DNA of 64,000 nucleotides from Halosimplex halophilum. GTDB taxonomy: Archaea; Halobacteriota; Halobacteria; Halobacteriales; Haloarculaceae. A program made the position numbers and the translations under genes. The notes under the pieces are model-generated. The model was not told where the DNA came from, did no database searches, and worked only from the letters and a program-made list of their open reading frames with translations. Position 1 is the first letter of the stretch, and each line of letters starts with the position of its first letter. Where the stretch lies: positions 62,001-126,000 of the forward strand of contig NZ_SRHV01000006.1 of NCBI RefSeq assembly GCF_004698125.1, given 5' to 3'. Shown here in pieces: positions 42,065 to 50,725 of this stretch.

Positions 42065-42155
42065 GAGCTAGACAGATGAGTTAATTGGATGAGCTAAGTG
42101 GATAGGCTAAGTGGATAAGTTAATTAGATAAGCCAATTAGATAAGTTACTCAGGT
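42065..42155. repeat. 13-bp repeat block B (7 units), best conserved
   Basis: Seven head-to-tail 13-mers with no spacers: GAGCTAGACAGAT (42065), GAGTTAATTGGAT (42078), GAGCTAAGTGGAT (42091), AGGCTAAGTGGAT (42104), AAGTTAATTAGAT (42117), AAGCCAATTAGAT (42130), AAGTTACTCAGGT (42143). The consensus is RAGYTAAKTRGAT. The block is strongly AT-rich for this genome. Strict spacing with sequence drift suggests a selected protein-binding array, not a recent slippage product. Confidence 0.85.
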
Positions 42156-42198
42156 GCGCTGCTCGGGTGCGCTTCTCTGTGGGGTGCTCGGGACGAGT

Positions 42199-42328
42199 GA
42201 GCTATCTGGATTAGCTCAGCTACTTGGCTATACTTGTTGGCTAAGCCGGTTGGCTATGTTTGTCAGCTGTTCGGACTGGCTGGCCGGGATAGCTGGTTCC
42301 GGTAGCTGCGTGGTTCGGCTGTCCCGGG
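42199..42328. repeat. 13-bp repeat block C (10 degenerate units)
   Basis: Ten contiguous 13-mers keep RGCT at positions 2-5: GAGCTATCTGGAT (42199), TAGCTCAGCTACT (42212), TGGCTATACTTGT (42225), TGGCTAAGCCGGT (42238), TGGCTATGTTTGT (42251), CAGCTGTTCGGAC (42264), TGGCTGGCCGGGA (42277), TAGCTGGTTCCGG (42290), TAGCTGCGTGGTT (42303), CGGCTGTCCCGGG (42316). The period continues faintly for about 40 bp. The right end gains GC, as if decaying away from the centre. Confidence 0.7.
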
Positions 42329-42494
42329 TATCGACACTGGCCCGGTGAGTCGGTCAGCCTGGTCAGCCGGGCGAGGCGGGATTCCGGACCCACGGGCGCG
42401 GTCGCGTACCGGTGGGCCAGCGTCGCGGCGCCGTTCTCTCGGACGTGGCTTCTGGTACCAAGATTCAAACCGGCGCCTGCCGAACCGGCCGGTC

Positions 42495-43553
42495 ATGTCC
42501 ACGTACGACATCGCGGTGATCCCCGGCGACGGGATCGGGCCGGAGGTCGTCGACGCGACGGCACCGCTGGTCAGGGACGCCGCCGAGGCGTTCGACTTCG
42601 GGATCGAGACAACGACGTTCGACTGGGGCACGGAACGGTACCTCGACCGCGGGGCGATGATGCCCGACGACGGGCTCGACCGGCTCGCCGAGTTCGACGC
42701 GATCTTCCTGGGCGCGGTCGGCCACCCGGAGGTACCGGACCACGTGACGCTCCACGGGCTCCTGTTGCCGATCCGGAAGGGGTTCGACCAGTACGTCTGC
42801 AAGCGGCCGAGCGTCCTCTTCGAGGGCATCGAGAGCCCGCTCCGGGGGTACACGGGCGGCGACATCGACTTCGTGGTCTACCGGGAGAACACGGAGGGGG
42901 AGTACGCCGACGTCGGCGGCCGGGAGCACCGCGGGTTCGACCACGAGACCGCCGTGCAGTCCGCGCTGTTCACGCGCCAGGGGACCGAGCGGATCGTCCG
43001 CGCGGCGTTCGAGGCGGCGGCCGACCGCGAGGGCCGCCTGACGAGCGTCACCAAGTCGAACGCCCAGGCCCACAGCATGGTGTTCTGGGACGACGTGGTC
43101 GAGGAGGTGAGCGCGGAGTTCCCGTCGGTCGAGGTCGAGCGGCTGCTCGTCGACGCGGCGGCCATGGACCTGATCCGCCGGCCGGAGGCGTTCGACGTGC
43201 TCGTCGCTTCCAATCTCTTCGGCGACATCCTCACCGATATCGGCGCACAGGTCACCGGGAGCATGGGGCTGGCGCCGTCCGGGAACGTCCACCCCGGCGA
43301 CGCGTACCCCTCGATGTTCGAGCCGGTCCACGGGAGCGCCCCGGACATCGCCGGCGAGGGCGTCGCCAACCCGCTGGCCGCGGCGCTGTCGTGGTCGATG
43401 CTGTTCGAGCACGTCGGGGAGCAGCGGGCGGCGGACGCGGTGTGGGACGGGGTGGCCGACCAGCTCGCCGACGCGTCCGCCCCGCGGACGGCCGATCTGG
43501 GCGGCGACGCCGGGACCGACGCGGTCGTCGCCGACCTCCGGGACCGGCTGTGA
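42495..43553 (+). CDS. Tartrate/D-malate-type decarboxylating dehydrogenase (isocitrate/IPMDH family)
   Basis: 352 residues from ATG 42495. Family marks: VIPGDGIGPEVV, the HVTLHGLLLPIRKGFDQYV block, YRENTEGEYADVGG, TKSNAQAHSMVFWDDVVEEV, SNLFGDILTDIGAQVTGSMGLAPS and EPVHGSAPDIAG. The LLLPIR-FDQYV-RP pattern is that of the tartrate dehydrogenase/D-malate dehydrogenase branch rather than LeuB. It uses NAD+ and Mn2+/Mg2+. The longer frame upstream overlaps the repeat array and is not coding. Confidence 0.88.
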   Translation: MSTYDIAVIPGDGIGPEVVDATAPLVRDAAEAFDFGIETTTFDWGTERYLDRGAMMPDDGLDRLAEFDAIFLGAVGHPEVPDHVTLHGLLLPIRKGFDQYVCKRPSVLFEGIESPLRGYTGGDIDFVVYRENTEGEYADVGGREHRGFDHETAVQSALFTRQGTERIVRAAFEAAADREGRLTSVTKSNAQAHSMVFWDDVVEEVSAEFPSVEVERLLVDAAAMDLIRRPEAFDVLVASNLFGDILTDIGAQVTGSMGLAPSGNVHPGDAYPSMFEPVHGSAPDIAGEGVANPLAAALSWSMLFEHVGEQRAADAVWDGVADQLADASAPRTADLGGDAGTDAVVADLRDRL

Positions 43554-43805
43554 GGGCTCGACGGCGACGGTCTATACCGGTCCGTTAGGAGGTGCCTACT
43601 GCCGGCCCGCCGGCCTCAGTGCCTCGGTTTTCGCGGGCGAGCGGTTCCGATCCGCCGGTCCAGTCACTCGACGTGAACAAACCCTTAAATGACCGTCGTG
43701 GTAACAGAGGCGCCACGGGGAACCGGGTGATCAACGATACTCCGCATCGAATTCCAGACCGTCCCGTCGGGCGTCGTCGGTGAACTCGCTACGGAACTGC
43801 CGGCG

Positions 43806-44453
43806 GTGCGGCGTATCGAGTTCGAGAACGCCTTCTACGCCGACGACGGCGACTGGATCGAGTCGCTGCTGGTCACCTCCGAGAGCACCGTCGACCCCGA
43901 GACGGCGGTGGCGGCGCTGTCGCGCGTCGAGCTGTTCCACCACGAGCGGATCTCCGACGACGGGTCCGCCCAGCGGACCGACCGGCTGACCGTCGTCGCT
44001 CACGAACCGTACCCGTTCCTGCTCGGCGTCATCCTGCGCGGCAAGGCGATCCCCAACCGGCTCGTGCTGTCGGACGGGCACTTCGACGGCGTCGCCACCG
44101 TCGCCGAGTGGGAGAACTTCCGGACGCTCGCCGACCGGATCCAGGAACAGTTCGGGCGGTTCGAACTGCTGAGCGTCAACCAGGTCGAGACGACCGGCGC
44201 ACCGCTCGGGAGCGGCCAGCTCGGACGGGTCGTCCGGAACGAACTCTCCCGGGAGCAGCTCACCGTCCTCCGGACCGCCCACGCGATGGGGTACTTCGCC
44301 GCCCCCCGGGAGGCCTCCGCCGACGAGATCGCCGCCGAGCTGGAGATCGCACAGTCGACGTTCAGTGAACGGCTCCGCCTCGCGGAGAAACAGCTGTTCG
44401 ACCTGGTCTTCTCCGGCGAGGGAACCGGCCCCGGGGACACCGGGGACCGGTAA
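43806..44453 (+). CDS. HTH_10 (bacterioopsin-activator-type) regulator, start uncertain
   Basis: 215 residues from GTG 43806. The C-terminal HTH is LSREQLTVLRTAHAMGYFAAPRE then SADEIAAELEIAQSTFSERLRLAEKQL. The N-terminal ligand-like domain seems to begin earlier: in-frame codons from about 43737 read ILRIEFQTV and SGVVGELATELPAV, a plausible first strand-helix, but the only candidate start is ATA 43737 right after TGA and TCA-ACG. So the true start is non-canonical, or the ATG was lost. It probably controls the transporter operon that follows, 210 bp downstream. Confidence 0.75.
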   Translation: MRRIEFENAFYADDGDWIESLLVTSESTVDPETAVAALSRVELFHHERISDDGSAQRTDRLTVVAHEPYPFLLGVILRGKAIPNRLVLSDGHFDGVATVAEWENFRTLADRIQEQFGRFELLSVNQVETTGAPLGSGQLGRVVRNELSREQLTVLRTAHAMGYFAAPREASADEIAAELEIAQSTFSERLRLAEKQLFDLVFSGEGTGPGDTGDR

Positions 44454-44650
44454 TCGCCAGTTTCGCCGGGCCCGTTTCGCCCACCCCGACACAGTGGTAT
44501 CGAAATTTATGTAAGTATGTTTCTATAACTATCGTACGTTATTTTCTCGGGTGTGGATCGGGTGATCGGGGCCCGTGGTATCCACACCCACATAAAGAAT
44601 GATTATGATTGGCCGGCATCGGGGGTAGGTTCAGGCGGGTAAGGGGGAAA

Positions 44651-44660
44651 GGCAGGTGAT
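44651..44660 (+). promoter_or_regulatory. Shine-Dalgarno-like site of the ABC transporter operon
   Basis: GGCAGGTGAT lies just ahead of ATG 44664. An ACATAAAG TATA-like element around 44591 implies a leader of about 45 nt, so unlike most genes here this operon seems to be translated from a ribosome-binding site. The 44480-44560 stretch upstream is AT-rich. Confidence 0.45.
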
Positions 44661-44663
44661 GTC

Positions 44664-46640
44664 ATGGCGCGTGACAAACCCTTCGAGATCGAGACAGGTG
44701 AGACATCGCGGCGACGGTTCATCCGCATCGCGGGCGCAGTGGGGCTCGCGGGGATGGCCGGTTGTCCGGGGAACCAGGGCGGCGACGGCGGCGACGGTGG
44801 CGATGGCGGCGATGGCGGTGGCGATGACGGAGACGGTGGCGGCGGTGGCGGCGGTGGTGGCGGCGACGGCCGCTCGATCGAGTCACAGTTCTGGGAGGAG
44901 TGGCCCGTCGAGACGAAGGGCTCGTCGGTCAACGACGAGGCCGTCCAGTTCGAGTACGCGGCCGTCGAGGGCGAGTCCGTCGCGGAGGTCGATATGCACT
45001 TCGCGCAGTCGGAGACGCCGTGGATGCGCGAGCACGCGCTGATGATCCAGGAGTCGTTCAACAGCGTCGGCGTCCCGACGAACCTGATCAACGTCCAGCC
45101 CAGCACCCGGTACGGTGAGTACTGGCGGGCCGACATCGGCCACCCGGTGCCGGTGACGATGAACCTCCACGGACCCGACCCACAGCGCGGGCTCGACCCC
45201 AACCCGTTCCTGATGCGCGCGCACCCGGAGACAGGGGGGAACTACTACAACTACAAGAACGACGAGATCACGGAGCTGCTCGACGAGCAGGCCCAGACAA
45301 TCGGCGACACGGAGGCCCGCGCGGAGATCTGCCGGGAGGTCCAGGAGCTGCTCAACGAGGACGCCTACCTCATCGCCTCGAACTTCCCGGACGTGATCAC
45401 GGTCGCCAACACGGCCGACTGGGAGGGGTACGTCCCGACGCCCGGCAACGGGACGACCCGCGACTCGTTCATCTGGACGCAGGTCAACCTCCAGCCCCAG
45501 GGCGACTCGACGACGTGGGTCAAGGGCGTCACCTCCGGGATGCAGGGGACGAACCTGCCGTGGTCCTCGGGCGGCCAGGAGGAGAAGCGGCTGCTGAACG
45601 TCTACGACGGGCTCTACGACGCCTCGCCGGAACTGGAGATCGTCCCGGCGCTGGCGACCGGCCACGAGGTCGTCGACGACACCACCGTCGAGATGGACCT
45701 GCGCGAGGGGGTCACCTGGCACGACGGCGAGTCGTTCGGCCCCGAGGACGTGAAGTTCAGCGTCGAGATGTACAAGCAGTACACGGCGCCCCAGCAGGGG
45801 CCGTTCTACACGCCGATCGAGGGCGTCGAGGTGCTCTCGAACGACGGCGGCGGGCGCGTGCGGTTCAACCTCACCGAGCCCGACGCCTCGTTTCTCACCC
45901 AGCGGGCGGTCCGTAGCGCGATCATCCCCCAGCACCGCTGGAGCGACGTTGACAGCCCCGGGGAGTACAACCCCGACAACCCCGTCGGGACCGGCCCCTT
46001 CCAGTTCGAGAACTGGTCGCAGGGCGAGGAACTGCGCCTCTCGAAACACGAGAACCACTGGCTGTGGGACGACGACACCCGCGAGGAGATCCTCGGCGAC
46101 CACTTCGTCGCCGGCGACGGGATCGACGAGATGGTCGAGGCCAACGTCGGCAACGTCTCGACGCTCATCGGCGCGATGCAGTCGGGCGACATCGACGCCA
46201 TCGGGACGACGGTCTCCAACCAGCAGGCCGAGCGCGCCGCCAACGCCCAGGGCGTCGAGAAGCAGACGACGGACAACTACGTCCCGACCGACGTGCACCT
46301 CAACCACATCGTCCCGCTGTTCCGCGACAAGACGTTCCGCGTCGCGTTCAGCCACGCCGTCGACAAGCAGGGCTTCGTCGACGACGTGCTCGGCGGCCGG
46401 GGCTCCGCCATCGAGGGTCAGCGGCTCCTCTCGCCGCTGCTGACGCCGTACGTCGCCGAGACCGAGCCCTACGAGTACAACGTCGACCGGGCGCGGACGA
46501 TGCTCCGGCAGGCGGGGTACACCTTCGACGGCAACGACATGCTCGTCTGGCCCCAGGGCGACGCCTGGGACGCCTTCGCCGAGCGCGTCGAGCACGGCCA
46601 CGCCACCCGCTCGGAGTTGGACCAGCAGGACTTCTCCTGA
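44664..46640 (+). CDS. Dpp/Opp-type substrate-binding lipoprotein with permuted domain order
   Basis: 658 residues. Tat-lipoprotein signal RRRFIRIAGAVGLAGMAGC (about 17-35), then a 35-residue Gly/Asp linker. Residues about 90-275 look like the C-terminal third of an SBP_bac_5 protein: HALMIQESFNSVGVPTNL, YYNYKNDEITELLDEQAQT and LNEDAYLIASNF. Residues about 305-640 look like the N-terminal and middle parts: LLNVYDGLYDASPELE, VEMDLREGVTWHDGESF, AFSHAVDKQGFVDDVL, NVDRARTMLRQAGYTFDGND. This is the reverse of the usual order, hence a circular permutation. It binds peptides or another bulky solute outside the membrane. The permease gene starts 3 bp after the stop. Confidence 0.88.
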   Translation: MARDKPFEIETGETSRRRFIRIAGAVGLAGMAGCPGNQGGDGGDGGDGGDGGGDDGDGGGGGGGGGGDGRSIESQFWEEWPVETKGSSVNDEAVQFEYAAVEGESVAEVDMHFAQSETPWMREHALMIQESFNSVGVPTNLINVQPSTRYGEYWRADIGHPVPVTMNLHGPDPQRGLDPNPFLMRAHPETGGNYYNYKNDEITELLDEQAQTIGDTEARAEICREVQELLNEDAYLIASNFPDVITVANTADWEGYVPTPGNGTTRDSFIWTQVNLQPQGDSTTWVKGVTSGMQGTNLPWSSGGQEEKRLLNVYDGLYDASPELEIVPALATGHEVVDDTTVEMDLREGVTWHDGESFGPEDVKFSVEMYKQYTAPQQGPFYTPIEGVEVLSNDGGGRVRFNLTEPDASFLTQRAVRSAIIPQHRWSDVDSPGEYNPDNPVGTGPFQFENWSQGEELRLSKHENHWLWDDDTREEILGDHFVAGDGIDEMVEANVGNVSTLIGAMQSGDIDAIGTTVSNQQAERAANAQGVEKQTTDNYVPTDVHLNHIVPLFRDKTFRVAFSHAVDKQGFVDDVLGGRGSAIEGQRLLSPLLTPYVAETEPYEYNVDRARTMLRQAGYTFDGNDMLVWPQGDAWDAFAERVEHGHATRSELDQQDFS

Positions 46641-46643
46641 CAG

Positions 46644-47627
46644 ATGAGCTTCCGACGATTCCTCATCAAGCGGACCGCGATCGCGGCCGTGCTGACGCTG
46701 GTCGCCGTCAGCATCATCTTCGCGACGCTGCGGCTGCTGCCCAGCGACCCGTTCAGCGGGCTGGTCGCCTCGGGGTCGCTGACGCCGGAACAGGTCGCGG
46801 AGCTGCGGGCCATGTACGGGCTCGACGAACCGATCTACGTCCAGTATCTCAAGTACGTCCGGAACCTGTTCACCCTGCAGTTCGGCGTCTCGCTGACCCA
46901 GCAGCGGCCGGTCGGCGAGATCATCGTCCCGGCGCTGGTGAATACGCTCGTGCTCCTGTTGCCGGCGCTGGTCGTGACGGCGGTCATCAGTTCGATCGCC
47001 GGGATGTACGCCGGCTGGACTCGCGGCTCGCGGTTCGAGCAGGCCGGGATCGTCGTCACCACGTTCTTCCGCGCGACCCCCGTCTTCGTGACGGGCATCT
47101 TCCTGCTCATCGTCTTCGCGTACGGCCTCGGCTGGCTGCCCGCCTTCGGGATGCGCAGCCCGATGGCAAACCCCGAGGGGTACGCCCAGACGTACCTCTC
47201 GGTCGACTTCCTGAGACACTACATCCTCCCCTTCTCGGCGACGGTGCTGTTCTACAGCGGGGACTTCCTGATGCTCGCGCGCAACTCCGTCGTCGAGCGC
47301 AAGGGCTCGGAGTTTCTCATGCTCCACCGCGCGAAGGGGCTCTCGGAGATGGAACAGCTCGCCCGCGCCGGCCGCAACTCCCTGTTGCCGCTGGTGACGT
47401 ACTTCGCGCTGCGGACGGGGATGCTGTTCCAGGGGGTGATCACTCTGGAGGTCGTCTTCGCGTGGCCGGGCATCGGCCGCGCGCTCGTCCAGGCGATCCT
47501 CAACCAGGACTACCCGACCGTTCAGGCCGCCGTGTTCATCATGGCGCTGGCGGTCATCGTGATGAACCTCACCGCGGACGTGGCCTACGCCAAACTCGAC
47601 CCCACCGTCGAGGCGGGTGATGTCTGA
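46644..47627 (+). CDS. ABC transporter permease, DppB/OppB type
   Basis: 327 residues with six predicted spans. N-terminal FLIKRTAIAAVLTLVAVSIIF, then the periplasmic MYGLDEPIYVQYLKYVRNL segment usual in DppB, and the EAA-like cytoplasmic loop around LARAGRNSLLPLV followed by TLEVVFAWPGIGRALVQAI and DYPTVQAAVFIMA. It pairs with the next gene as a heterodimeric channel. Its stop overlaps the next ATG (TGATG). Confidence 0.92.
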   Translation: MSFRRFLIKRTAIAAVLTLVAVSIIFATLRLLPSDPFSGLVASGSLTPEQVAELRAMYGLDEPIYVQYLKYVRNLFTLQFGVSLTQQRPVGEIIVPALVNTLVLLLPALVVTAVISSIAGMYAGWTRGSRFEQAGIVVTTFFRATPVFVTGIFLLIVFAYGLGWLPAFGMRSPMANPEGYAQTYLSVDFLRHYILPFSATVLFYSGDFLMLARNSVVERKGSEFLMLHRAKGLSEMEQLARAGRNSLLPLVTYFALRTGMLFQGVITLEVVFAWPGIGRALVQAILNQDYPTVQAAVFIMALAVIVMNLTADVAYAKLDPTVEAGDV

Positions 47628-48547
47628 TGTCCGGCTACTCCATCGACACCGAGACCGCGAGGGACAGGCTGCGAAACGAGTTCGACCGCGCCCGCCGGAC
47701 GCTGGCGGTCGTCTGGCAGGACACCGGCGCGAAGGTCGGCCTCCTGACGCTGGCCGGCTTCGTGTTCATCGGGATCTTCGGGCCGCTGCTCGCGCCCCAC
47801 CACCCGATCGAGGACACCCTCCGCCGCGGCGGGGCGATGATGCGCCTCTCCTCGCCCAGCCCGAAGGCGCCGCTCGGGACGACCTCCTTCGGGAAGGACG
47901 TGCTGAGCCAGTTCCTCGCCGGCGCGCGGCCGACGCTCATCATCGGGCTGTTCGGCGGCGTCGGGACCGGCGTGCTCGGCTTCCTCGTCGGCCTCACGAG
48001 CGGCTACTTCGGCGGCCGCGTCGACGAGCTGCTGATGCGGCTGACCGACCTGACCTTCGCGCTCCCGCTGTTGCCGATGTCGCTGGTGATCCTGTCGTTC
48101 GTGACGCCGAACGTCTGGCTCATCACGGCCGTGCTGGTGCTGTTCCTCTGGAAGATGCCCGCGCGGGTCATCCGCTCGGAGGTCATGACCGTCAAGGAAC
48201 GCACCTTCGTCAAGTCCGCCCGCGCGAGGGGCGCCGGCCACCTGCGGACGATGTTCCTGCACGTGACGCCGAACGTGCTCGGCATCGGCTTCCTCTACAC
48301 GGCCTACGCGGTCGGGTGGTCGATCGTCGCCGGCGCGTCGCTGGCGTTCCTCGGGTTCGGCGACCCGACGACGACCTCCTGGGGCCGGATGCTCGAACAG
48401 GTGTTCCGCTCGGGCGCGATGCGCGTCGCCTGGTGGTGGGTCCTCCCGCCCGCGATCGGCATCGCCGCCGTCACGACCGCGGTCTTCCTCGTCGGCCGCG
48501 CCTTCGAGGAGATCGTCAACCCCGAACTCCGGAGTGAGCAAGAATGA
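47627..48547 (+). CDS. ABC transporter permease, DppC/OppC type
   Basis: 306 residues from ATG 47627. About 40 cytoplasmic residues precede span 1 (VGLLTLAGFVFIGIFGPLLAP). GTTSFGKDVLSQFLAGARPT is the DppC hallmark (GTDxxGRDVLSR). The EAA loop is ARARGAGHLRTMFLHVTPN. Its stop overlaps the start of the ATPase gene by 4 bp (ATGA). Confidence 0.92.
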   Translation: MSGYSIDTETARDRLRNEFDRARRTLAVVWQDTGAKVGLLTLAGFVFIGIFGPLLAPHHPIEDTLRRGGAMMRLSSPSPKAPLGTTSFGKDVLSQFLAGARPTLIIGLFGGVGTGVLGFLVGLTSGYFGGRVDELLMRLTDLTFALPLLPMSLVILSFVTPNVWLITAVLVLFLWKMPARVIRSEVMTVKERTFVKSARARGAGHLRTMFLHVTPNVLGIGFLYTAYAVGWSIVAGASLAFLGFGDPTTTSWGRMLEQVFRSGAMRVAWWWVLPPAIGIAAVTTAVFLVGRAFEEIVNPELRSEQE

Positions 48548-50646
48548 GTCTGCTCGAAGTCGACGACGTGAAGATCACGTATCGGATGCCCGGCAGCGAC
48601 GTCCGCGCCGTCAACGAGGTCTCGTTCACCATCGAGGAGGGGGACAACTACGGCCTCGTCGGCGAGTCCGGCTGCGGCAAATCGACGCTGGCCAAGTCCG
48701 TCCTCGGCCTGCTCGACGACAACGGCGAGATCCGCTCGGGCAGCATCCGCTTCGACGGCCGCGAACTGCGCGACCTGTCGGAGTCGGAGTGGCAGGAACT
48801 CCGCTGGGAGGAGATCGCCTACATCCCCCAGAGCGCGATGGACTCGCTGGACCCCGTGATGACCGTCGGCGCCCAGATCCGCCAGGCCATCACGAAACAC
48901 CGCGACACCTCGACGGCCGCCGCGAACGAGCGCGTCGCCGAGGTGTTCGAGATCGTCGGCCTCGACCCCGCCCGGACGGACGAGTACCCACACGAGTTCT
49001 CCGGGGGGATGCGCCAGCGGGTCACCATCGCGATGGCGCTCGCGCTCGACCCCGACCTCATCATCGCCGACGAGCCGACGACCGGGCTGGACGTGATCGT
49101 CCAGGACAAGATCGTCCACAAGCTCATGGAGATCCAGGAGGAGGTCGACAGTTCCCTCCTGCTGATCACCCACGACGTGGGCGTCGTCGCCGAGACCTGC
49201 GACGAGGTGTCGGTGCTGTACGGCGGGAAGGTGATGGAGCAGGGCGACACCGACGACGTGTTCGCCGACCCGCGCAACCCCTACACGATGGGGCTGAAAA
49301 ACGCCTTCCCCGAGGTCGACGAGTTCGACCAGCAGGCCATCTCGATCCCCGGGTCGCTGCCCGATCTGGTCGGCGAGCCGACCGGCTGCGTGTTCCGCGA
49401 GCGCTGTCCGTTCGCCACCGAGGAGTGCGAGGACGGCCACCCGCCGCTGGTCGACGCCGGCGACCAGCAGTCTGCGTGCTATCGCGCCGACGAGGCCGAG
49501 GACCTCCAGGAGCGGGCCGCAGACCCCGAGACGTGGGGGATCGACGTGCCCGACGACTCGGAGTCCCGGGAGACGGGCGACGTGATCATGGAGACCGACG
49601 GCCTGGAGAAGTACTTCAAGCAGTCCCAGCCGATCCTCGACGACCTGCTCGGCGAGGACCCCGACTACGTCAAGGCGGTCAACGGCGTCGACCTGAACGT
49701 CCACGAGTCGGAGATCGTCGGCGTCGCCGGCGAGTCCGGCTGCGGCAAGTCCACGCTCGGCGAAGTGGTCTCGGCGCTGCAGAGCCGGACCGGCGGCGAG
49801 ATCCGCTTCGAGGGCCGGTCCGTCGAGGAGCTGCTCGACGAGGACACCGCCGAGTTCCGCTCGCAGGTGCAGTTCATCTTCCAGGACCCGTTCGACTCGC
49901 TGAACCCCCGCCAGACCGTGCGGGCGGCCGTCTCCGAACCGCTGAAGATCCAGGGGGTCGCCCCCGACGAGACCGAGCGGCGCGTCCGCGAGACGGTCGC
50001 TGACGTGGGGCTGAACCCGCCGGAGGCGTACCTCGACCAGCACCCCGACCAGCTGTCGGGCGGCGAGCGCCAGCGGGTCGCCATCGCGCAGGCGCTCGTG
50101 CTCGAACCCGACCTGCTGATCTGCGACGAGCCCGCCTCGATGCTCGACGTGTCGCTGAAGGCCAACATCCTCAACATCCTGCGGGAGATGGCCGACGAGC
50201 GCGACATCGGCATCGTCTACATCTCCCACGACCTGGCGAGCCTCTCGCAGATCACCGACCGGCTGGCGGTGATGTACCTCGGCCGGATCGTCGAACTCGG
50301 CCCCACGGCCGAGGTCGTCGAGAACCCGAAACACCCCTACGCGGCGTCGCTGCTGGCCGCCTCGCCGAAGGCCGACCCGACCGAGGACCGAAAGCGGGTC
50401 CTCCTGCCCGGCGAGCCGCCCAACCCGGTCGACCTCCCGGGCGGGTGTAACTTCGCGCCGCGCTGTCCGAAGGCCACCGAGGAGTGTCGGGGGTCCGACC
50501 CCGACCGCTCGGCGTTCGCCGACGACGGCCACGAGGCGGCCTGCTTCTTCCCCGTCGAGGACGTGGAGGACGAGCTGCTGGAGCGATACGCCCGCGAACG
50601 CGAGCGGGCAGAGGGTGAGGAAGTCGAAGACGAGGCGACGCCGTAG
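48544..50646 (+). CDS. Fused dual ATPase of the Dpp/Opp-type transporter (DppD-DppF)
   Basis: 700 residues with two complete ABC domains. Domain 1: Walker [10 protein letters not shown] (about 40), signature FSGGMRQRV, Walker [14 protein letters not shown], and an oligopeptide C-terminal domain with four cysteines (GCVFRERCPFATEEC). Domain 2: GESGCGKST (about 395), [28 protein letters not shown], and [13 protein letters not shown]. The repeated RCP/C-cluster could carry a [4Fe-4S] centre as in DppD. One polypeptide replaces the usual two. Paralogue at 56484-58643. Confidence 0.93.
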   Translation: MSLLEVDDVKITYRMPGSDVRAVNEVSFTIEEGDNYGLVGESGCGKSTLAKSVLGLLDDNGEIRSGSIRFDGRELRDLSESEWQELRWEEIAYIPQSAMDSLDPVMTVGAQIRQAITKHRDTSTAAANERVAEVFEIVGLDPARTDEYPHEFSGGMRQRVTIAMALALDPDLIIADEPTTGLDVIVQDKIVHKLMEIQEEVDSSLLLITHDVGVVAETCDEVSVLYGGKVMEQGDTDDVFADPRNPYTMGLKNAFPEVDEFDQQAISIPGSLPDLVGEPTGCVFRERCPFATEECEDGHPPLVDAGDQQSACYRADEAEDLQERAADPETWGIDVPDDSESRETGDVIMETDGLEKYFKQSQPILDDLLGEDPDYVKAVNGVDLNVHESEIVGVAGESGCGKSTLGEVVSALQSRTGGEIRFEGRSVEELLDEDTAEFRSQVQFIFQDPFDSLNPRQTVRAAVSEPLKIQGVAPDETERRVRETVADVGLNPPEAYLDQHPDQLSGGERQRVAIAQALVLEPDLLICDEPASMLDVSLKANILNILREMADERDIGIVYISHDLASLSQITDRLAVMYLGRIVELGPTAEVVENPKHPYAASLLAASPKADPTEDRKRVLLPGEPPNPVDLPGGCNFAPRCPKATEECRGSDPDRSAFADDGHEAACFFPVEDVEDELLERYARERERAEGEEVEDEATP

Positions 50647-50725
50647 GTAGCCGGTTCGACCGTCACTTTTTCGAGCGAACTCGCCGGGCGGTTCCCGATC
50701 CGCGGAACCGGAAGAGAAGTACCGT

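Larger units (their letters stand above)
41852..42494. other. Gene-free 643-bp region: candidate partition site (parS)
   Basis: No protein-like frame exists on either strand. Apart from the parA promoter and three repeat blocks, the stretch 41937-42064 holds scattered GGGCTATG- and CTATGGGG-like copies out of register, and 42156-42198 has two GTGCGCT copies. The right end (about 42460-42494) should contain the promoter of the isopropylmalate-type dehydrogenase. The whole is best explained as a centromere-like array for the adjacent ParA and its partner. Confidence 0.6.

Noticed and set aside
42065-42155. Replication-origin iterons (ORB-type)
   Set aside because: No Orc1/Cdc6 gene nearby and no long ORB-like inverted elements; the adjacent ParA fits a partition site better. 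It is not fully excluded.
42065-42328. CRISPR array
   Set aside because: Units are 13 bp with no spacers between them and drift in sequence; no cas genes nearby.
44780-44880. GGCGAC/GGTGGC trinucleotide-like repeats
   Set aside because: They encode the Gly/Asp linker after the lipobox of the substrate-binding protein, as is usual in haloarchaeal lipoproteins; not an independent element.
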